Below are positions 1-9,661 of a DNA stretch of 64,000 bases, piece after piece. A model generated the notes under the pieces. The model had not been told where the DNA came from and ran no database searches. It saw only the letters and a list, made by a program, of their open reading frames with translations. The stretch is from Comamonadaceae bacterium G21597-S1 (GTDB taxonomy: Bacteria; Pseudomonadota; Gammaproteobacteria; Burkholderiales; Burkholderiaceae_C). A program made the position numbers and the translations under genes. Location of the stretch: positions 186,001 to 250,000 of the forward strand of contig JAPWHR010000008.1 in the NCBI GenBank assembly GCA_027214345.1, written 5' to 3'. Positions within the stretch are counted from its first letter, which is position 1. Each line of letters opens with the position of its first letter.

Positions 1-1378
1 ACTCGCTGAGCGACGGATGCGCATGGCAGATGCGCGCGATGTCTTCGCTGCTGGCCCGGAAGGCCATGGCGACGACACATTCCGCGATCAGCTCGCTGGC
101 CATCGGGCCGACGATATGCACGCCCAGGATTTCATCCGTGTTCGCATCCGCCAGCATCTTCACCATGCCGGTGGTGTCGCCGAGCGCGCGGGCCCGGCCA
201 TTGGCCAGGAACGGGAACGTGCCGCTGCGAAAGGCCGTGCCGGCTTCCTTGAGCTGCTGCTCGGTCTTGCCAACCCAGGCGATTTCCGGGCTGGTGTAGA
301 TGACCCAGGGAATGATGTTGAAGTCGACATGCCCATGCTGGCCGGCGATGCGTTCGGCCACCGCCACGCCCTCTTCCTCCGCCTTGTGCGCCAGCATCGG
401 ACCCCGCACGACGTCGCCCACGGCCCAGACGTTGGGCAGGTTGGTCTTGCATTCGGCATCGACGGTGATCGCGCCGCGTTCATCCAGCGCCAGGCCCACC
501 GCTTCGGCGTTCAGGCCGTTGGTGTTGGGAACTCGGCCGATGGAGACGATCAGCCGGTCCACGGACAGGCCGTGCTCGCCACCCTTGGCATCGGTGTAGG
601 CGACAGTGACGCCTTTCTTGGTAGCCTTGACCGCGCCGACCTTCACGCCGAGCTCGATCTTCATGCCCTGCTTGACGAAGGCCTTCTGGGCTTCCTTGGC
701 AATTTGCTGGTCGACCGCGCCGAGGAAGGTCGGCAGACCCTCCAGGATGGTCACCTCGGCTCCGAGGCGCCGCCACACCGAACCCATTTCCAGTCCGATC
801 ACGCCCGAGCCGATCAGGCCCAGCTTGCGCGGCACCTCGCCGATGCGCAAGGCACCGTCGTTGGACAGGATGCGGTCCTCGTCGAAGTCGGCGCCCGGCA
901 AGGCACGGGCGTTCGAACCGGTGGCCACCACCACATGCTTGGCGGTCAACTGCTCCTTCTTCGCGCCCTCGACCGCGATCTGGTAGAGCCCGTCCTTGGC
1001 AGCGGCGAAGGCGCCACGGCCGTGGAAGAAGCTGACCTTGTTCTTCTTGAACAGGTACAGGATGCCGTCGTTGTTCTGCTTCACGACGGCGTCCTTGCGC
1101 GCCACCATGGTGCCCACGTCCAGGCTCAGGCCCTTGACGCCGATGCCGTGGTCGGCGAAATGCAGCTTGGCATGTTCGTAGTTCTCGGACGACTGCAACA
1201 GGGCCTTGGACGGGATGCAACCGACATTGGTGCAGGTGCCGCCGGGAGCGGGCCCGCCATCGGCATTCTTCCATTCGTCGATACACGCGACCTTCATGCC
1301 CAGCTGGGCGGCACGAATCGCCGCGATATATCCGCCGGGGCCGGCACCGATGACCACTACATCGAATTCTTGTGACAT
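1..1378 (-). CDS. lpdA: Dihydrolipoamide dehydrogenase (E3) of the 2-oxoglutarate dehydrogenase complex, 3' end cut by the window
   Basis: This is the E3 flavoprotein that reoxidises dihydrolipoyl groups with NAD+ in the 2-oxoglutarate dehydrogenase complex. The reading frame starts MSQEFDVVVIGAGPGGYIAA, an FAD-binding Rossmann motif, followed by the redox-active disulfide motif [10 protein letters not shown]. It stays open to the window edge, where it reads CHAHPSLSE, the conserved His-Glu active-site region near the E3 C-terminus. About 459 codons are present, so only some 15-20 residues should be missing. It has no N-terminal lipoyl domain, unlike the second lpdA in this window. It lies 10 nt downstream of odhB and is the third gene of the sucA-odhB-lpdA operon. 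Confidence 0.95.
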   Translation of the reverse strand, partial: MSQEFDVVVIGAGPGGYIAAIRAAQLGMKVACIDEWKNADGGPAPGGTCTNVGCIPSKALLQSSENYEHAKLHFADHGIGVKGLSLDVGTMVARKDAVVKQNNDGILYLFKKNKVSFFHGRGAFAAAKDGLYQIAVEGAKKEQLTAKHVVVATGSNARALPGADFDEDRILSNDGALRIGEVPRKLGLIGSGVIGLEMGSVWRRLGAEVTILEGLPTFLGAVDQQIAKEAQKAFVKQGMKIELGVKVGAVKATKKGVTVAYTDAKGGEHGLSVDRLIVSIGRVPNTNGLNAEAVGLALDERGAITVDAECKTNLPNVWAVGDVVRGPMLAHKAEEEGVAVAERIAGQHGHVDFNIIPWVIYTSPEIAWVGKTEQQLKEAGTAFRSGTFPFLANGRARALGDTTGMVKMLADANTDEILGVHIVGPMASELIAECVVAMAFRASSEDIARICHAHPSLSE

Positions 1379-1388
1379 GGTGTGCGCC

Positions 1389-2657
1389 TCAGATGTCGAA
1401 CAACAGGCGCGCCGGGTCTTCCAGCGCTTCCTTCATGGCCACCAGGCCGAGCACGGCCTCGCGACCGTCGATGATGCGGTGGTCGTAGCTCATGGCCAGG
1501 TAATTGATCGGTCGCACGACGATGTTGCCGTTCTCCACCACCGCACGTTCCTTGGTCGCATGCACGCCCAGGATGGCCGACTGCGGCGGGTTGATGATGG
1601 GGGTGGACAACATCGAGCCGAACACACCGCCGTTGGAGATCGAGAACGTGCCGCCGGTCATCTCCTCGATACCCAGCTTGCCGTCACGTGCCTTGGCACC
1701 GTATTCGGCGATCTTCTTCTCGATCTCGGCAAAACTCATCTGGTCGGCGTTGCGCAGGATCGGCACGACCAGGCCACGCGGGGACCCGACGGCAATGCCG
1801 ATGTCGAAATAGCCGTGGTAGACGATGTCGTTGCCGTCGACCGAGGCATTGAGCACCGGGAACTTCTTGAGCGCGTGCACCGCCGCCTTGACGAAGAAGC
1901 TCATGAAGCCGATCTTGACGCCGTGCTCCTTCTCGAATTTCTCCTGGAACCGCTTGCGCATCTCCATCACCGGCGCCATGTTGACCTCGTTGAACGTGGT
2001 CAGGATGGCCGCTGTCGACTGGGACTGCAGCAGGCGCTCGGCGACGCGGGCGCGCAGGCGGCTCATCGGCACGCGCTGCTCCGGGCGCTCGCCCAGGTTG
2101 GGCTGGGCGGCCGACACCTGCGGCAGCAAGGTGGCGGCGCGGGGCACGACCGTGGAGGCGGGTGCCGCAGCCGGTGCCGGTTTGGCCATCGCAGCCGCCA
2201 CGTCGCCCTTGAGGATGCGGCCATCCTTGCCGGTTCCCGTGACGCTGGCAGGGTCGACCTTGTTGTCGGCCATCATCTTCTCGGCCGCCGGCATGGCAAC
2301 GCGGCTCTTGTCGCCCGCCGCCTGGGCCGGTGCGGATGCCGCTGCCGGAGCCGCCACCTTGGCCGGCTCGGCCGCCGGCTTGTCGGCCGCCTTCGGGGCG
2401 GCGGCCACGGCACCGCCGCTGGTGTCGATGCGGGCGATCACCTGTTCGGCGGCGACGGTGGCGCCGTCCTCGGCCACCAGTTCGGACAACACGCCGGACG
2501 ACGGGGCCGGAACCTCCAGCACGACCTTGTCGGTCTCGATCTCGATCAGGATCTCATCGGCGGTAACCGATTCGCCGACCTTCTTCTTCCACTGCATCAG
2601 CGTCGCTTCGGCGACCGACTCCGACAACTGGGGTACCTTGACTTCTACGATGGCCAT
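1389..2657 (-). CDS. odhB: Dihydrolipoyl succinyltransferase (E2 of 2-oxoglutarate dehydrogenase)
   Basis: This is the E2 core of the 2-oxoglutarate dehydrogenase complex, transferring succinyl from lipoamide to CoA. The 422-residue protein has one lipoyl domain at the N-terminus with the acceptor lysine in ETDKVVLEV (about K44), then an Ala/Pro-rich linker. A peripheral subunit-binding domain follows around residues 120-160 and the catalytic domain ends with SYDHRIIDGREAVLGL, carrying the active-site His and Asp. The single lipoyl domain is typical of SucB and contrasts with the two in AceF here. It lies 50 nt after sucA and 10 nt before lpdA, so cotranscription is likely. Confidence 0.97.
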   Translation of the reverse strand: MAIVEVKVPQLSESVAEATLMQWKKKVGESVTADEILIEIETDKVVLEVPAPSSGVLSELVAEDGATVAAEQVIARIDTSGGAVAAAPKAADKPAAEPAKVAAPAAASAPAQAAGDKSRVAMPAAEKMMADNKVDPASVTGTGKDGRILKGDVAAAMAKPAPAAAPASTVVPRAATLLPQVSAAQPNLGERPEQRVPMSRLRARVAERLLQSQSTAAILTTFNEVNMAPVMEMRKRFQEKFEKEHGVKIGFMSFFVKAAVHALKKFPVLNASVDGNDIVYHGYFDIGIAVGSPRGLVVPILRNADQMSFAEIEKKIAEYGAKARDGKLGIEEMTGGTFSISNGGVFGSMLSTPIINPPQSAILGVHATKERAVVENGNIVVRPINYLAMSYDHRIIDGREAVLGLVAMKEALEDPARLLFDI

Positions 2658-2707
2658 ATATCTCTTTCAACTACGTACGGTGAATGTTCAAAAGCAGGGG
2701 CGTGTCT

Positions 2708-5596
2708 TCATTTCGCGAGGACAAACCCCTTGAGCTTTGCAAATGCACCGTCGACCAGCGCCTTTTGCTGTTTCTGATGCAGGGCCGAATACCCCACCGC
2801 CGGCGAAGCCGACGACGCACGGCCGGAATAACCCAGGCGCTGGCCTTCCAGCATGTTTTCGTGGATGTAGTGCTGCACGAAGAACCAGGCGCCCTGGTTC
2901 TGTGGTTCGTCCTGGCACCAGACGATCTCGGAGGCGTTCGGGTACTTGCGCAATTCGTTCGAGAAGGCCTTGTGCGGGAACGGGTACAACTGCTCGACCC
3001 GGATGATGGCCACATCGTCGGTGCCGCGATCCTCGCGCTTGCGCACCAGGTCGTAATAGACCTTGCCGCTGCAGGCGATCACGCGCTTGACCTTGTCGGG
3101 CTTGATGTCGCCCCGTTCGGGAATCACGGTCTGGAACCCGCCTTCGGTGAACTCCGACAGCGGCGAGGCGGCGTCCTTGGCGCGCAGCAGCGACTTGGGC
3201 GTCATGATGATCAGCGGCTTGCGCAGGTTGCGCACCATCTGGCGGCGCAACACGTGGAAGATCTGGCTGGCCGTCGTCGGCTGGACCACCTGCATGTTGG
3301 TGTCCGCGCTGAGCTGCATGAACCGCTCCAGGCGCGCCGAACTGTGCTCCGGCCCCTGCCCTTCGTAACCGTGCGGCAGCATCAGCGTGATGCCGTTGAC
3401 GCGGCCCCACTTGACCTCGCCCGAGGCGATGAACTGGTCGATCACGACCTGCGCGCCGTTGGCGAAATCGCCGAACTGCGCCTCCCACACGACCAGTGTG
3501 TTGGGATCGTTGGACGCATAGCCGTATTCGAACGCCAGCACCGCCTCCTCGGACAGGATGGAGTCGATCACGACGAACGGCGCCTGCCCCTCGGCCACGT
3601 TCTGCAGCGGCGTGTAGGTGCCCTCGTCGAACTTCTCGCGGTTCTGGTCGTGGATGACGGCGTGGCGGTGCGTGAACGTGCCCCGCCCGCAGTCTTCGCC
3701 ACTCAGGCGCACCGGGTAGCCGCTGGCCACCAGCGAGGCGAACGCCATGTGTTCGCCCATGCCCCAGTCGACCGGCAGTTCGCCGCGACCCATCGCCGCG
3801 CGGTCGGCATAGACCTTCTTGACCAGTTGGTGCGGAGCGACCGACTCCGGAATCGTCGTGATGCGCTCGGCCAGGCGGCTCCACTCGGCCAGCGGGATCG
3901 CGGTGTCGCCGGCGTCGGTCCATTTCTTGTTCAGGTACGGCATCCAGTCGACCGCGTACTTGCTCTTGAAGTTGGTCAGCACCGGGTCGAAGGTGTTCTT
4001 GCCCGCCTCAAGCGCGGCGCGCGTGGCCTTGACCATCTCGTCGCCGAGGTCGGCGTCGAAGCCCTGGGCCGCCAGCTTGTCGGCGTACAGCTTGCGCGTG
4101 CCGGGGTGCTGCGCGATCTTGCGGTACATCAGCGGCTGGGTCAGCGCCGGCGTGTCCTGCTCGTTGTGGCCGAGCTTGCGGAAACAGATGATGTCGACCA
4201 CGACGTCCTTGCGGAACTCCATGCGGAAGTCGAGTGCCATCTGGGTCGCCAGCACCACCGCCTCGGGATCGTCGCCGTTGACGTGCAGCACCGGCGCGTC
4301 GATCATCTTGACCACGTCCGAGCAATACAGTGTGGAGCGGCTGTCGCGCGGGTCGCTGGTGGTGAAGCCGATCTGGTTGTTGATGACGATGTGCACCGTG
4401 CCGCCGGTCGAATAACCCCGCGTCTGCGCCAGCGCCAGCGTCTCCATCACGACACCCTGGCCGGCAAACGCGGCGTCGCCGTGCACCAGCACCGGCAACA
4501 CCTGCTTGCCCAGCGGGTCGTTGCGCCGGTCCATGCGGGCACGCACCGAACCTTCGACCACCGGGTTGACGATCTCCAGGTGGGACGGGTTGAACGCCAG
4601 CGTCAGGTGCACCGGACCGCCGGGGGTGGACACGTCGGAACTGAAACCCTGGTGGTACTTGACGTCGCCGCTGGTGAGGTCCTCCGGCGCGGTATGGTCG
4701 AACTCGGCGAACAACATCGCCGGCAGCTTGCCCAGCGAATTGACCAGCACGTTGAGCCGGCCGCGGTGCGCCATGCCGATGACGATCTCCTGGATGCCGA
4801 CCACGCCGCCGCGCTGGATCAGCTCATCCATGGCGTTGATGAAACTCTCGCCGCCCTCGAGCGAAAAGCGTTTCTGGCCCACGTATTTGGTGTGCAGGAA
4901 ACGTTCCAGGCCTTCGGCCGCGGTCAACCGGTCCAGGATGTGGCGCTTCTTGGCCGCATCAAAGTTGGGCTTGGCGCGGGTGGACTCGAGCTTTTGCTGC
5001 CACCAGCGCTTCTGGGCCTGGTCGGTGACGAACATGTATTCGGCACCGATGCTGCCGCAATAGGTTTCGAACAAGGCATTGCGCAGGTCGCGCAGGCTCA
5101 TCGTCTCCTTGCCGAAGAAGGTGTTGCTGATGTTGAACACGATCTCCTGGTCGGCATCGGAGAAGTCGTAGAACGACAGTTCGAGTTCGGGAATGTTGTC
5201 GCGCTCGCGCCGCTTGAGCGGGTCGAGGTCGGCCCAGCGGGCGCCGACGTTGCGGTAGGCGGCGATCAGTTGCTGGACCGCAACCCGCTTGCGCCCCATT
5301 TCCTGGTCACGGCTGCCGAAAACCACCCGGGTGCCGCCCATCTTGGCGCGCTCGGCAAACGCGTTGATCACCGGCTGGTGCGCGACGTCCTTGGCATTGC
5401 TGCCGTCGACCGCCGGCACATGCTGCAGGTTGTCGAAATATTCGCGCCAGGAATCGGGAACACTGCCGGGATTGGCCAGGTAATTCTCGTACATCTCCTC
5501 GACGTAGGGCGCGTTGCCACCGAAGAGGTAGGTGTTGGACTGGTAGGCGTGGTAGATCGAAGGCGGGGCGGAAGCGCCGGACGGGTTTTGACTCAT
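2708..5596 (-). CDS. sucA: 2-oxoglutarate dehydrogenase E1 component
   Basis: This is the thiamine-diphosphate E1 that decarboxylates 2-oxoglutarate and succinylates the lipoyl group of OdhB in the TCA cycle. The 962-residue protein has the usual SucA length. It has the N-terminal E2-binding segment (YLFGGNAPYVEEMYENYL), the IGMAHRGRLNVLVN motif, the thiamine-diphosphate motif region HGDAAFAGQGVV and a transketolase-type C-terminal half. It is the first gene of the operon. A 6-bp inverted repeat (5612-5617 with 5623-5628) sits in the leader just upstream of its ATG. Confidence 0.98.
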   Translation of the reverse strand: MSQNPSGASAPPSIYHAYQSNTYLFGGNAPYVEEMYENYLANPGSVPDSWREYFDNLQHVPAVDGSNAKDVAHQPVINAFAERAKMGGTRVVFGSRDQEMGRKRVAVQQLIAAYRNVGARWADLDPLKRRERDNIPELELSFYDFSDADQEIVFNISNTFFGKETMSLRDLRNALFETYCGSIGAEYMFVTDQAQKRWWQQKLESTRAKPNFDAAKKRHILDRLTAAEGLERFLHTKYVGQKRFSLEGGESFINAMDELIQRGGVVGIQEIVIGMAHRGRLNVLVNSLGKLPAMLFAEFDHTAPEDLTSGDVKYHQGFSSDVSTPGGPVHLTLAFNPSHLEIVNPVVEGSVRARMDRRNDPLGKQVLPVLVHGDAAFAGQGVVMETLALAQTRGYSTGGTVHIVINNQIGFTTSDPRDSRSTLYCSDVVKMIDAPVLHVNGDDPEAVVLATQMALDFRMEFRKDVVVDIICFRKLGHNEQDTPALTQPLMYRKIAQHPGTRKLYADKLAAQGFDADLGDEMVKATRAALEAGKNTFDPVLTNFKSKYAVDWMPYLNKKWTDAGDTAIPLAEWSRLAERITTIPESVAPHQLVKKVYADRAAMGRGELPVDWGMGEHMAFASLVASGYPVRLSGEDCGRGTFTHRHAVIHDQNREKFDEGTYTPLQNVAEGQAPFVVIDSILSEEAVLAFEYGYASNDPNTLVVWEAQFGDFANGAQVVIDQFIASGEVKWGRVNGITLMLPHGYEGQGPEHSSARLERFMQLSADTNMQVVQPTTASQIFHVLRRQMVRNLRKPLIIMTPKSLLRAKDAASPLSEFTEGGFQTVIPERGDIKPDKVKRVIACSGKVYYDLVRKREDRGTDDVAIIRVEQLYPFPHKAFSNELRKYPNASEIVWCQDEPQNQGAWFFVQHYIHENMLEGQRLGYSGRASSASPAVGYSALHQKQQKALVDGAFAKLKGFVLAK

Positions 5597-5950
5597 GATT
5601 CGCTTAACTCCGTTTCCCTTGAGGAAACATTTGTCGGTCTCATCGATTGACTAACCTTCCGCGGCACGGCTGAACCGGATGGCGGATGCGACTGTGGCTT
5701 GGGAAGGGCCTGTTGACCCGCCGATTGTGCCACTGATGGGCGGGCAACTCCGAAATGCCTGCGCGCGCCGGACTTTGCAAGCCTGGTGCATGGATCACCG
5801 GTCGCGATCCGCGATGGGCCTGCAGCGCCAGCGTCGGCAAGGCGTGTCCATCATGTGTGTCGATCAGGCAACGCGCGACATCCGAGCGATTCCCACGCGG
5901 CGGATGCGATGGTATAAGCATTGGTTACAGAATCCAGCGGAACCACGCCC
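5597..5950. other. Divergent intergenic region between sucA and the Slam-like gene
   Basis: These 354 nt separate two divergent transcription units. Short open frames exist on both strands but none has a recognisable product or good start context. It holds the sucA leader with a small hairpin (arms GTTTCC and GGAAAC, 5-nt loop, at 5612-5628) and, near the other end, a plausible sigma-70 promoter for the Slam-like gene. I see no RNA gene or repeat. Confidence 0.6.
5890..5918 (+). promoter_or_regulatory. Putative sigma-70 promoter of the Slam-like gene
   Basis: TTCCCA at 5890-5895 (4 of 6 matches to the -35 consensus) is followed after 17 nt by TATAAG at 5913-5918 (5 of 6 matches to the -10). 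The implied transcript start lies about 25 nt before the ATG at 5951. This was found by inspection only. Confidence 0.4.
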
Positions 5951-7276
5951 ATGACATTACATCTGCCCATGAAACGCCTGTGCGCTGCAGTTTGCGCAGC
6001 ATTCCTCGCCCACGGGGTCGTGCACGCGGAGATGGACGATCTGGTTCGCAAGGCGCTGGCGATGACCGAGTCGGGCCAGGCGCGCCAGGCCTACGACCTG
6101 CTGGAGCCGCACGAGGTCAAGCGGGCGGGGGATCCGGATTTCGACACGGTGTTCGGCATTGCGGCCAACCAGAGCGGCGAACATGCGCGTGCGGTGATGG
6201 CACTGGAACGCGTCACCATCGTGCAGCCGGGCAACACACGGGCGCGGGCGGAGCTCGGTAGGGCCATGTTCGCGGTCGGCGACAGCAAGTCAGCCCGTAC
6301 CTTGCTCGAGCAGGCCAAGGCGCAAGGAGCACCGGCCGAGGCCGCGCTCACGATCGACCAGTTCCTGCGCGCCATCGACGTGGCCGAGGCCCAGATGCGT
6401 TCCTCGGTCAAGGCCTATGTGGAACTCGGTGTCGGTCACGACAGCAACGTCTCCAGCGGCCCCGGCAACCCGAACGTGGCGGTGCCGGTGATCGGCGGCG
6501 TGGTACTGGGAGCCAACTCGGTCAAGCGCGACGCGTCCTTTGCCAATCTGGGTGCGGGCGTGTCCGGCCGCCATGTGCTCGATTCGCGCTGGTCCATCGT
6601 CGGCAATGCCAGCCTCAACAAGCGCGCCAACCGCAACGAGTCGGTGTTCAACAACGACCAGGTCAATCTGCTCGGTGGCGTGTCCTACCGTGTCGACCGC
6701 CAGGAGTTCACGCTGGCAGCGGTCTACGAGGACTACCACTACAGCGGCTCCACCAATCGCACCCAGCGCGGCCTGGTCGGCGAATGGGCCTACCGCATCG
6801 ACGATCAGCGTGAAGTCGGCGCCTATCTGCAATGGTCGCGGCTGCACTATCCGTCGCAGACGCTGCGCGACTCCCACCGCACCGTCGTCGGAGGTTCCTA
6901 TGCGCAGCGGCTGCAGGGCGGCTGGCTGGCCTGGGGCGGCCTGTATGCCGGCACCGAGAACGAGTCGGCCAGCGGCGTCGCGCACCTGGGCCACTCGCTG
7001 AGCGGCCTGCGCGTCGGCGTCCAGAAGATCATTCGAAATGACGTGTCGGGCTTCGCGGCGCTGAACTACGAGCATCGCAGCTATGGAGGCCAGGACCCGA
7101 TCTTCCTGGTCAAGCGCAGCGACAACCAGACCACGCTGGCGCTGGGCGTGAACTGGGTGCCGGCCAAGAGCTGGCGTATCACGCCACAGCTCAGCCATAT
7201 CCGCAACAACTCCAGCATCGTGATCAACGACTACGATCGCACCCTGTTCTCGGTGACGGCGCGCAAGGAATTCTGA
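5951..7276 (+). CDS. Slam-like outer-membrane protein (TPR plus DUF560-type beta-barrel)
   Basis: This probably translocates a partner protein across the outer membrane. A signal peptide ends near residue 26 (LAHGVVHA). A helical tetratricopeptide-like domain covers about residues 27-150 (repeats such as PGNTRARAELGRAMFAVGD). The rest is an alternating beta-barrel from ELGVGHDSNVSSGP, with many aromatic strand ends and a terminal Phe (VTARKEF), as in outer-membrane proteins. This layout and the 441-residue length match surface lipoprotein assembly modulators. ATG 5951 was chosen because the upstream in-frame start adds residues before the signal peptide; ATG 5969 is also possible. The next gene, 34 nt downstream, looks like its substrate. 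A generic TPR-porin is the alternative. Confidence 0.75.
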   Translation: MTLHLPMKRLCAAVCAAFLAHGVVHAEMDDLVRKALAMTESGQARQAYDLLEPHEVKRAGDPDFDTVFGIAANQSGEHARAVMALERVTIVQPGNTRARAELGRAMFAVGDSKSARTLLEQAKAQGAPAEAALTIDQFLRAIDVAEAQMRSSVKAYVELGVGHDSNVSSGPGNPNVAVPVIGGVVLGANSVKRDASFANLGAGVSGRHVLDSRWSIVGNASLNKRANRNESVFNNDQVNLLGGVSYRVDRQEFTLAAVYEDYHYSGSTNRTQRGLVGEWAYRIDDQREVGAYLQWSRLHYPSQTLRDSHRTVVGGSYAQRLQGGWLAWGGLYAGTENESASGVAHLGHSLSGLRVGVQKIIRNDVSGFAALNYEHRSYGGQDPIFLVKRSDNQTTLALGVNWVPAKSWRITPQLSHIRNNSSIVINDYDRTLFSVTARKEF

Positions 7277-7310
7277 TCGCCCTCGACGGCTCACCCACAT
7301 AGGTCTCTCC

Positions 7311-9506
7311 ATGAACCATCCCTTCAAGCTCAAGAACGCTGCCTTGCTGATGGCATTGGCGGCCATCTATCCCGTCCACGCGGTGGCGGCGACCGGCATC
7401 GCCCAGTTCGCCGTCGGTGACGTCAATGTGCGCCGCGGGGCAACAACGGTGCCGCTGAACCGCGGTGCGGTGATCAACTCGGGCGACAACGTCATCACCG
7501 GGCGCGCCGGCCAGACGCAGATCCGCTTTTCCGACGGTGGCCTGGTCTCGCTGGCGCCCAACAGCCAGTTCAACATCGACAAATACGTCGACGACAACAA
7601 GCCCGAGGAAGATGGCTTCTTCGCCAGCCTGCTGCGGGGCGGCATGCGTGCCATCACCGGCCTGGTGGGCAAGCGCAACCGCGAGAGTTACAAGATCACG
7701 ACCACCACCGCGACCATCGGCATCCGCGGATCCGCGTTCTCCGCCAACTACAACCCGGACGGCAGCCTGAATGTGGCGGGCGAGCAGGACGGCATCGTCG
7801 TGTGCACCAATGCCGGTTGTGTCGAGCTGATCGTGGGCGAGGCGGTCCGCGTCACCAGCAGCGACAGCCTGCCGGTGCGCACCGCCGAACGCTCCAACGT
7901 GCCGCCGCTGGTCGCGCGGCAGGACCTGTTCGAGCCCGAGAACCCGCTGTTCGTGCAACAGATCGCCCTGCCCGAGCAGACCCTGATCAACGGCGTGCTG
8001 ACCGGCGTATCGGCGATGTTCGCATTCGGCGACGAGGGCCTGGACTACTCCCTGCGCGGCGGCGAACACCCGAGCGACGGCGAAGGCACCTTCGTCGACG
8101 GGCAGATGGTCAAGCACGTGGGCTCGAACGACTATCGCCTGCGCCTGGTCGAACAGATCAGCTCGGGCTTCGAGACGGTGGAAAAAACCAGCGCCGAAGC
8201 GGGGAGCTTCGGCACGGTCGGCAGCGCCACCGACCCTGCCTTTGCTGGCTGGGGTTATTGGGATACCGGACGCATCAGCTACGACAACTCCGGGCAGCAG
8301 GTGCAGGAGGCCAACGGGGGCAGCTACGATTTCAGCCTGGGTGTGCACTACATCGTCGGTCGTCCCACGCCGCTGGCACAGATGCCGATGACCGGCACCG
8401 CGAGCTACATCCTGATCGGCGGAACGGCTCCCACAGCCTTCGACGGCGACGATTTCCGCGTCGGCACGCTGACCGGGGCTGGCCTGAATGTGGACTTCGG
8501 CGCCGGCAGGCTCAATGCATTCGTCAATACGGTCTTCATGAACGGCGGCCAGAGCGTCGCGGTTCAGGTCAGCGGATACGGTTACATCGACGGCGCGACC
8601 TTCTATGCCGACAGCTATGGCAACGGCTACTACTACGGCGACGGCGACTCCTACTACGGCTTCTTCATCGGCGACCAGGCGGTGCGCGCCGGCCTGGTCT
8701 ACCAGGGTTACGGCAGCTCCGTGGGCACCGTCCAGGGATCGGCGGTGTTCCTGAAGGCCGGCGCCGGCCTGGCATTCACCGAGCAGGCCGGCATGTCGGC
8801 CATGTTCGCGTCAACCGACGACTACCTGTTCGACTACTACCCGCGTGGGGACGTCGATCCGAGCTACGGCACCGGATATTTCGTCGGCAACCAACTCTAC
8901 CTGCACGACGACGGCGAAGACAGCTACAACGGTTATGGGTATGGCGGCAGCAGCACCTACCTGGCCACGAGCAAGGCGGTCAGCCAGGCCGGTTCGCAGG
9001 GCAATCCGGACGACGCCGACTTCATCGGTTGGGGGTATTGGGCCAAGGGGACAATCCAGTCGCAATACAGCGGGTCCTCCGTCGAAGGCGTGCACTATCT
9101 GGTCGGCCGGCCGACGACGGACGCCCAGATGCCGATCGAAGGAACGGCCACCTACACCATGGTGGGCGGAACGTCGCCGACGGCCACCCACAACAATACG
9201 ACGATCATGGGCCGACTGCTGGGCGCGACCATGAACGTCGACTTCTCCAACAGCCGGGCCAGCACGACGATCAACACCGAGTTCCAGCATGGCGGAGCCA
9301 CGGTGGGAGTGTCGGTCCAGGACACCAACATGTATGTCAATGGTGCCTGGTTGTGCGGCAACAACATCAACGGCTTCTTCACCGGCAACCAGGCCACGCG
9401 CGCCGGACTGATCTACCGCAAGGACACCGGAACCGACCTGGGCGTGGTTCGCGGCGCGGTCGGCCTGGAGCGTGGTGCGATCACACCGCCGGTCGTGGCC
9501 GAATGA
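7311..9506 (+). CDS. Secreted FecR-domain protein with two tandem TbpB-like beta-barrel modules
   Basis: The 731-residue protein starts with a Sec signal peptide (to about residue 27, HAVAA) and has no lipobox cysteine. Residues about 30-190 form a FecR-type domain (GDVNVRRG, INSGDNVITGRAGQTQIRFSDGG, TTTATIGIRGSAFS). Two homologous modules follow, about residues 234-490 and 496-724. Each contains GWGYW, HYIVGRP or HYLVGRP, a TGTASY or EGTATY strand, NVDFG or NVDFS, GFFIGDQAVRAG or GFFTGNQATRAG, and a final GxVxG strand. The second half of each module resembles the eight-stranded handle barrels of TbpB/HpuA-type Slam substrates. A Tyr/Gly-rich insert lies near residues 422-452. Being 34 nt after a Slam-like gene, it is a strong candidate cargo. 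Ligand and function are unknown. Confidence 0.75.
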   Translation: MNHPFKLKNAALLMALAAIYPVHAVAATGIAQFAVGDVNVRRGATTVPLNRGAVINSGDNVITGRAGQTQIRFSDGGLVSLAPNSQFNIDKYVDDNKPEEDGFFASLLRGGMRAITGLVGKRNRESYKITTTTATIGIRGSAFSANYNPDGSLNVAGEQDGIVVCTNAGCVELIVGEAVRVTSSDSLPVRTAERSNVPPLVARQDLFEPENPLFVQQIALPEQTLINGVLTGVSAMFAFGDEGLDYSLRGGEHPSDGEGTFVDGQMVKHVGSNDYRLRLVEQISSGFETVEKTSAEAGSFGTVGSATDPAFAGWGYWDTGRISYDNSGQQVQEANGGSYDFSLGVHYIVGRPTPLAQMPMTGTASYILIGGTAPTAFDGDDFRVGTLTGAGLNVDFGAGRLNAFVNTVFMNGGQSVAVQVSGYGYIDGATFYADSYGNGYYYGDGDSYYGFFIGDQAVRAGLVYQGYGSSVGTVQGSAVFLKAGAGLAFTEQAGMSAMFASTDDYLFDYYPRGDVDPSYGTGYFVGNQLYLHDDGEDSYNGYGYGGSSTYLATSKAVSQAGSQGNPDDADFIGWGYWAKGTIQSQYSGSSVEGVHYLVGRPTTDAQMPIEGTATYTMVGGTSPTATHNNTTIMGRLLGATMNVDFSNSRASTTINTEFQHGGATVGVSVQDTNMYVNGAWLCGNNINGFFTGNQATRAGLIYRKDTGTDLGVVRGAVGLERGAITPPVVAE
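8010..9480 (+). repeat. Internal duplication encoding two homologous barrel modules
   Basis: The encoded protein repeats with a period of about 262 residues. Copy 1 begins SAMFAFGDEGLDYSLRGG and copy 2 SAMFASTDDYLFDYYPRGD. Both end with the GFF(I/T)G(D/N)QA and AGL(V/I)Y elements. At the DNA level the copies have diverged well beyond simple slippage, so the duplication is old. Confidence 0.75.
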
Positions 9507-9510
9507 GTCG

Positions 9511-9527
9511 GCGGCGACCGTCGCCGC
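9511..9527 (+). terminator. Hairpin directly after the FecR-barrel gene
   Basis: A perfect 8-bp inverted repeat (GCGGCGAC and GTCGCCGC around one C) starts 4 nt past the stop codon. No T-run follows, so it is a weak intrinsic terminator or an mRNA-stabilising stem. A second stem (GTGGC and GCCAC, 9570-9586) follows. Confidence 0.35.
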
Positions 9528-9661
9528 ACCGCTGTGCGTGATCGAGCGCATGCCGGCACGATCCGGCGGGTGGCACCGGTGGCCACGGCACCCGGCCGAG
9601 CGCCCTGCCCTGTGGTCCGGCAGCGTCGCTGACGCGCCCGAGCGCAGAACCATCGACGGCA

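Noticed and set aside
2684-5650. Open frame of 988 codons antisense to sucA
   Set aside because: The translation is low in complexity and lacks recognisable motifs, while the opposite strand encodes complete SucA.
5597-5950. Small genes of about 90 codons on either strand of the sucA intergenic region
   Set aside because: They overlap one another, lack ribosome sites and known motifs, and cover probable promoters.
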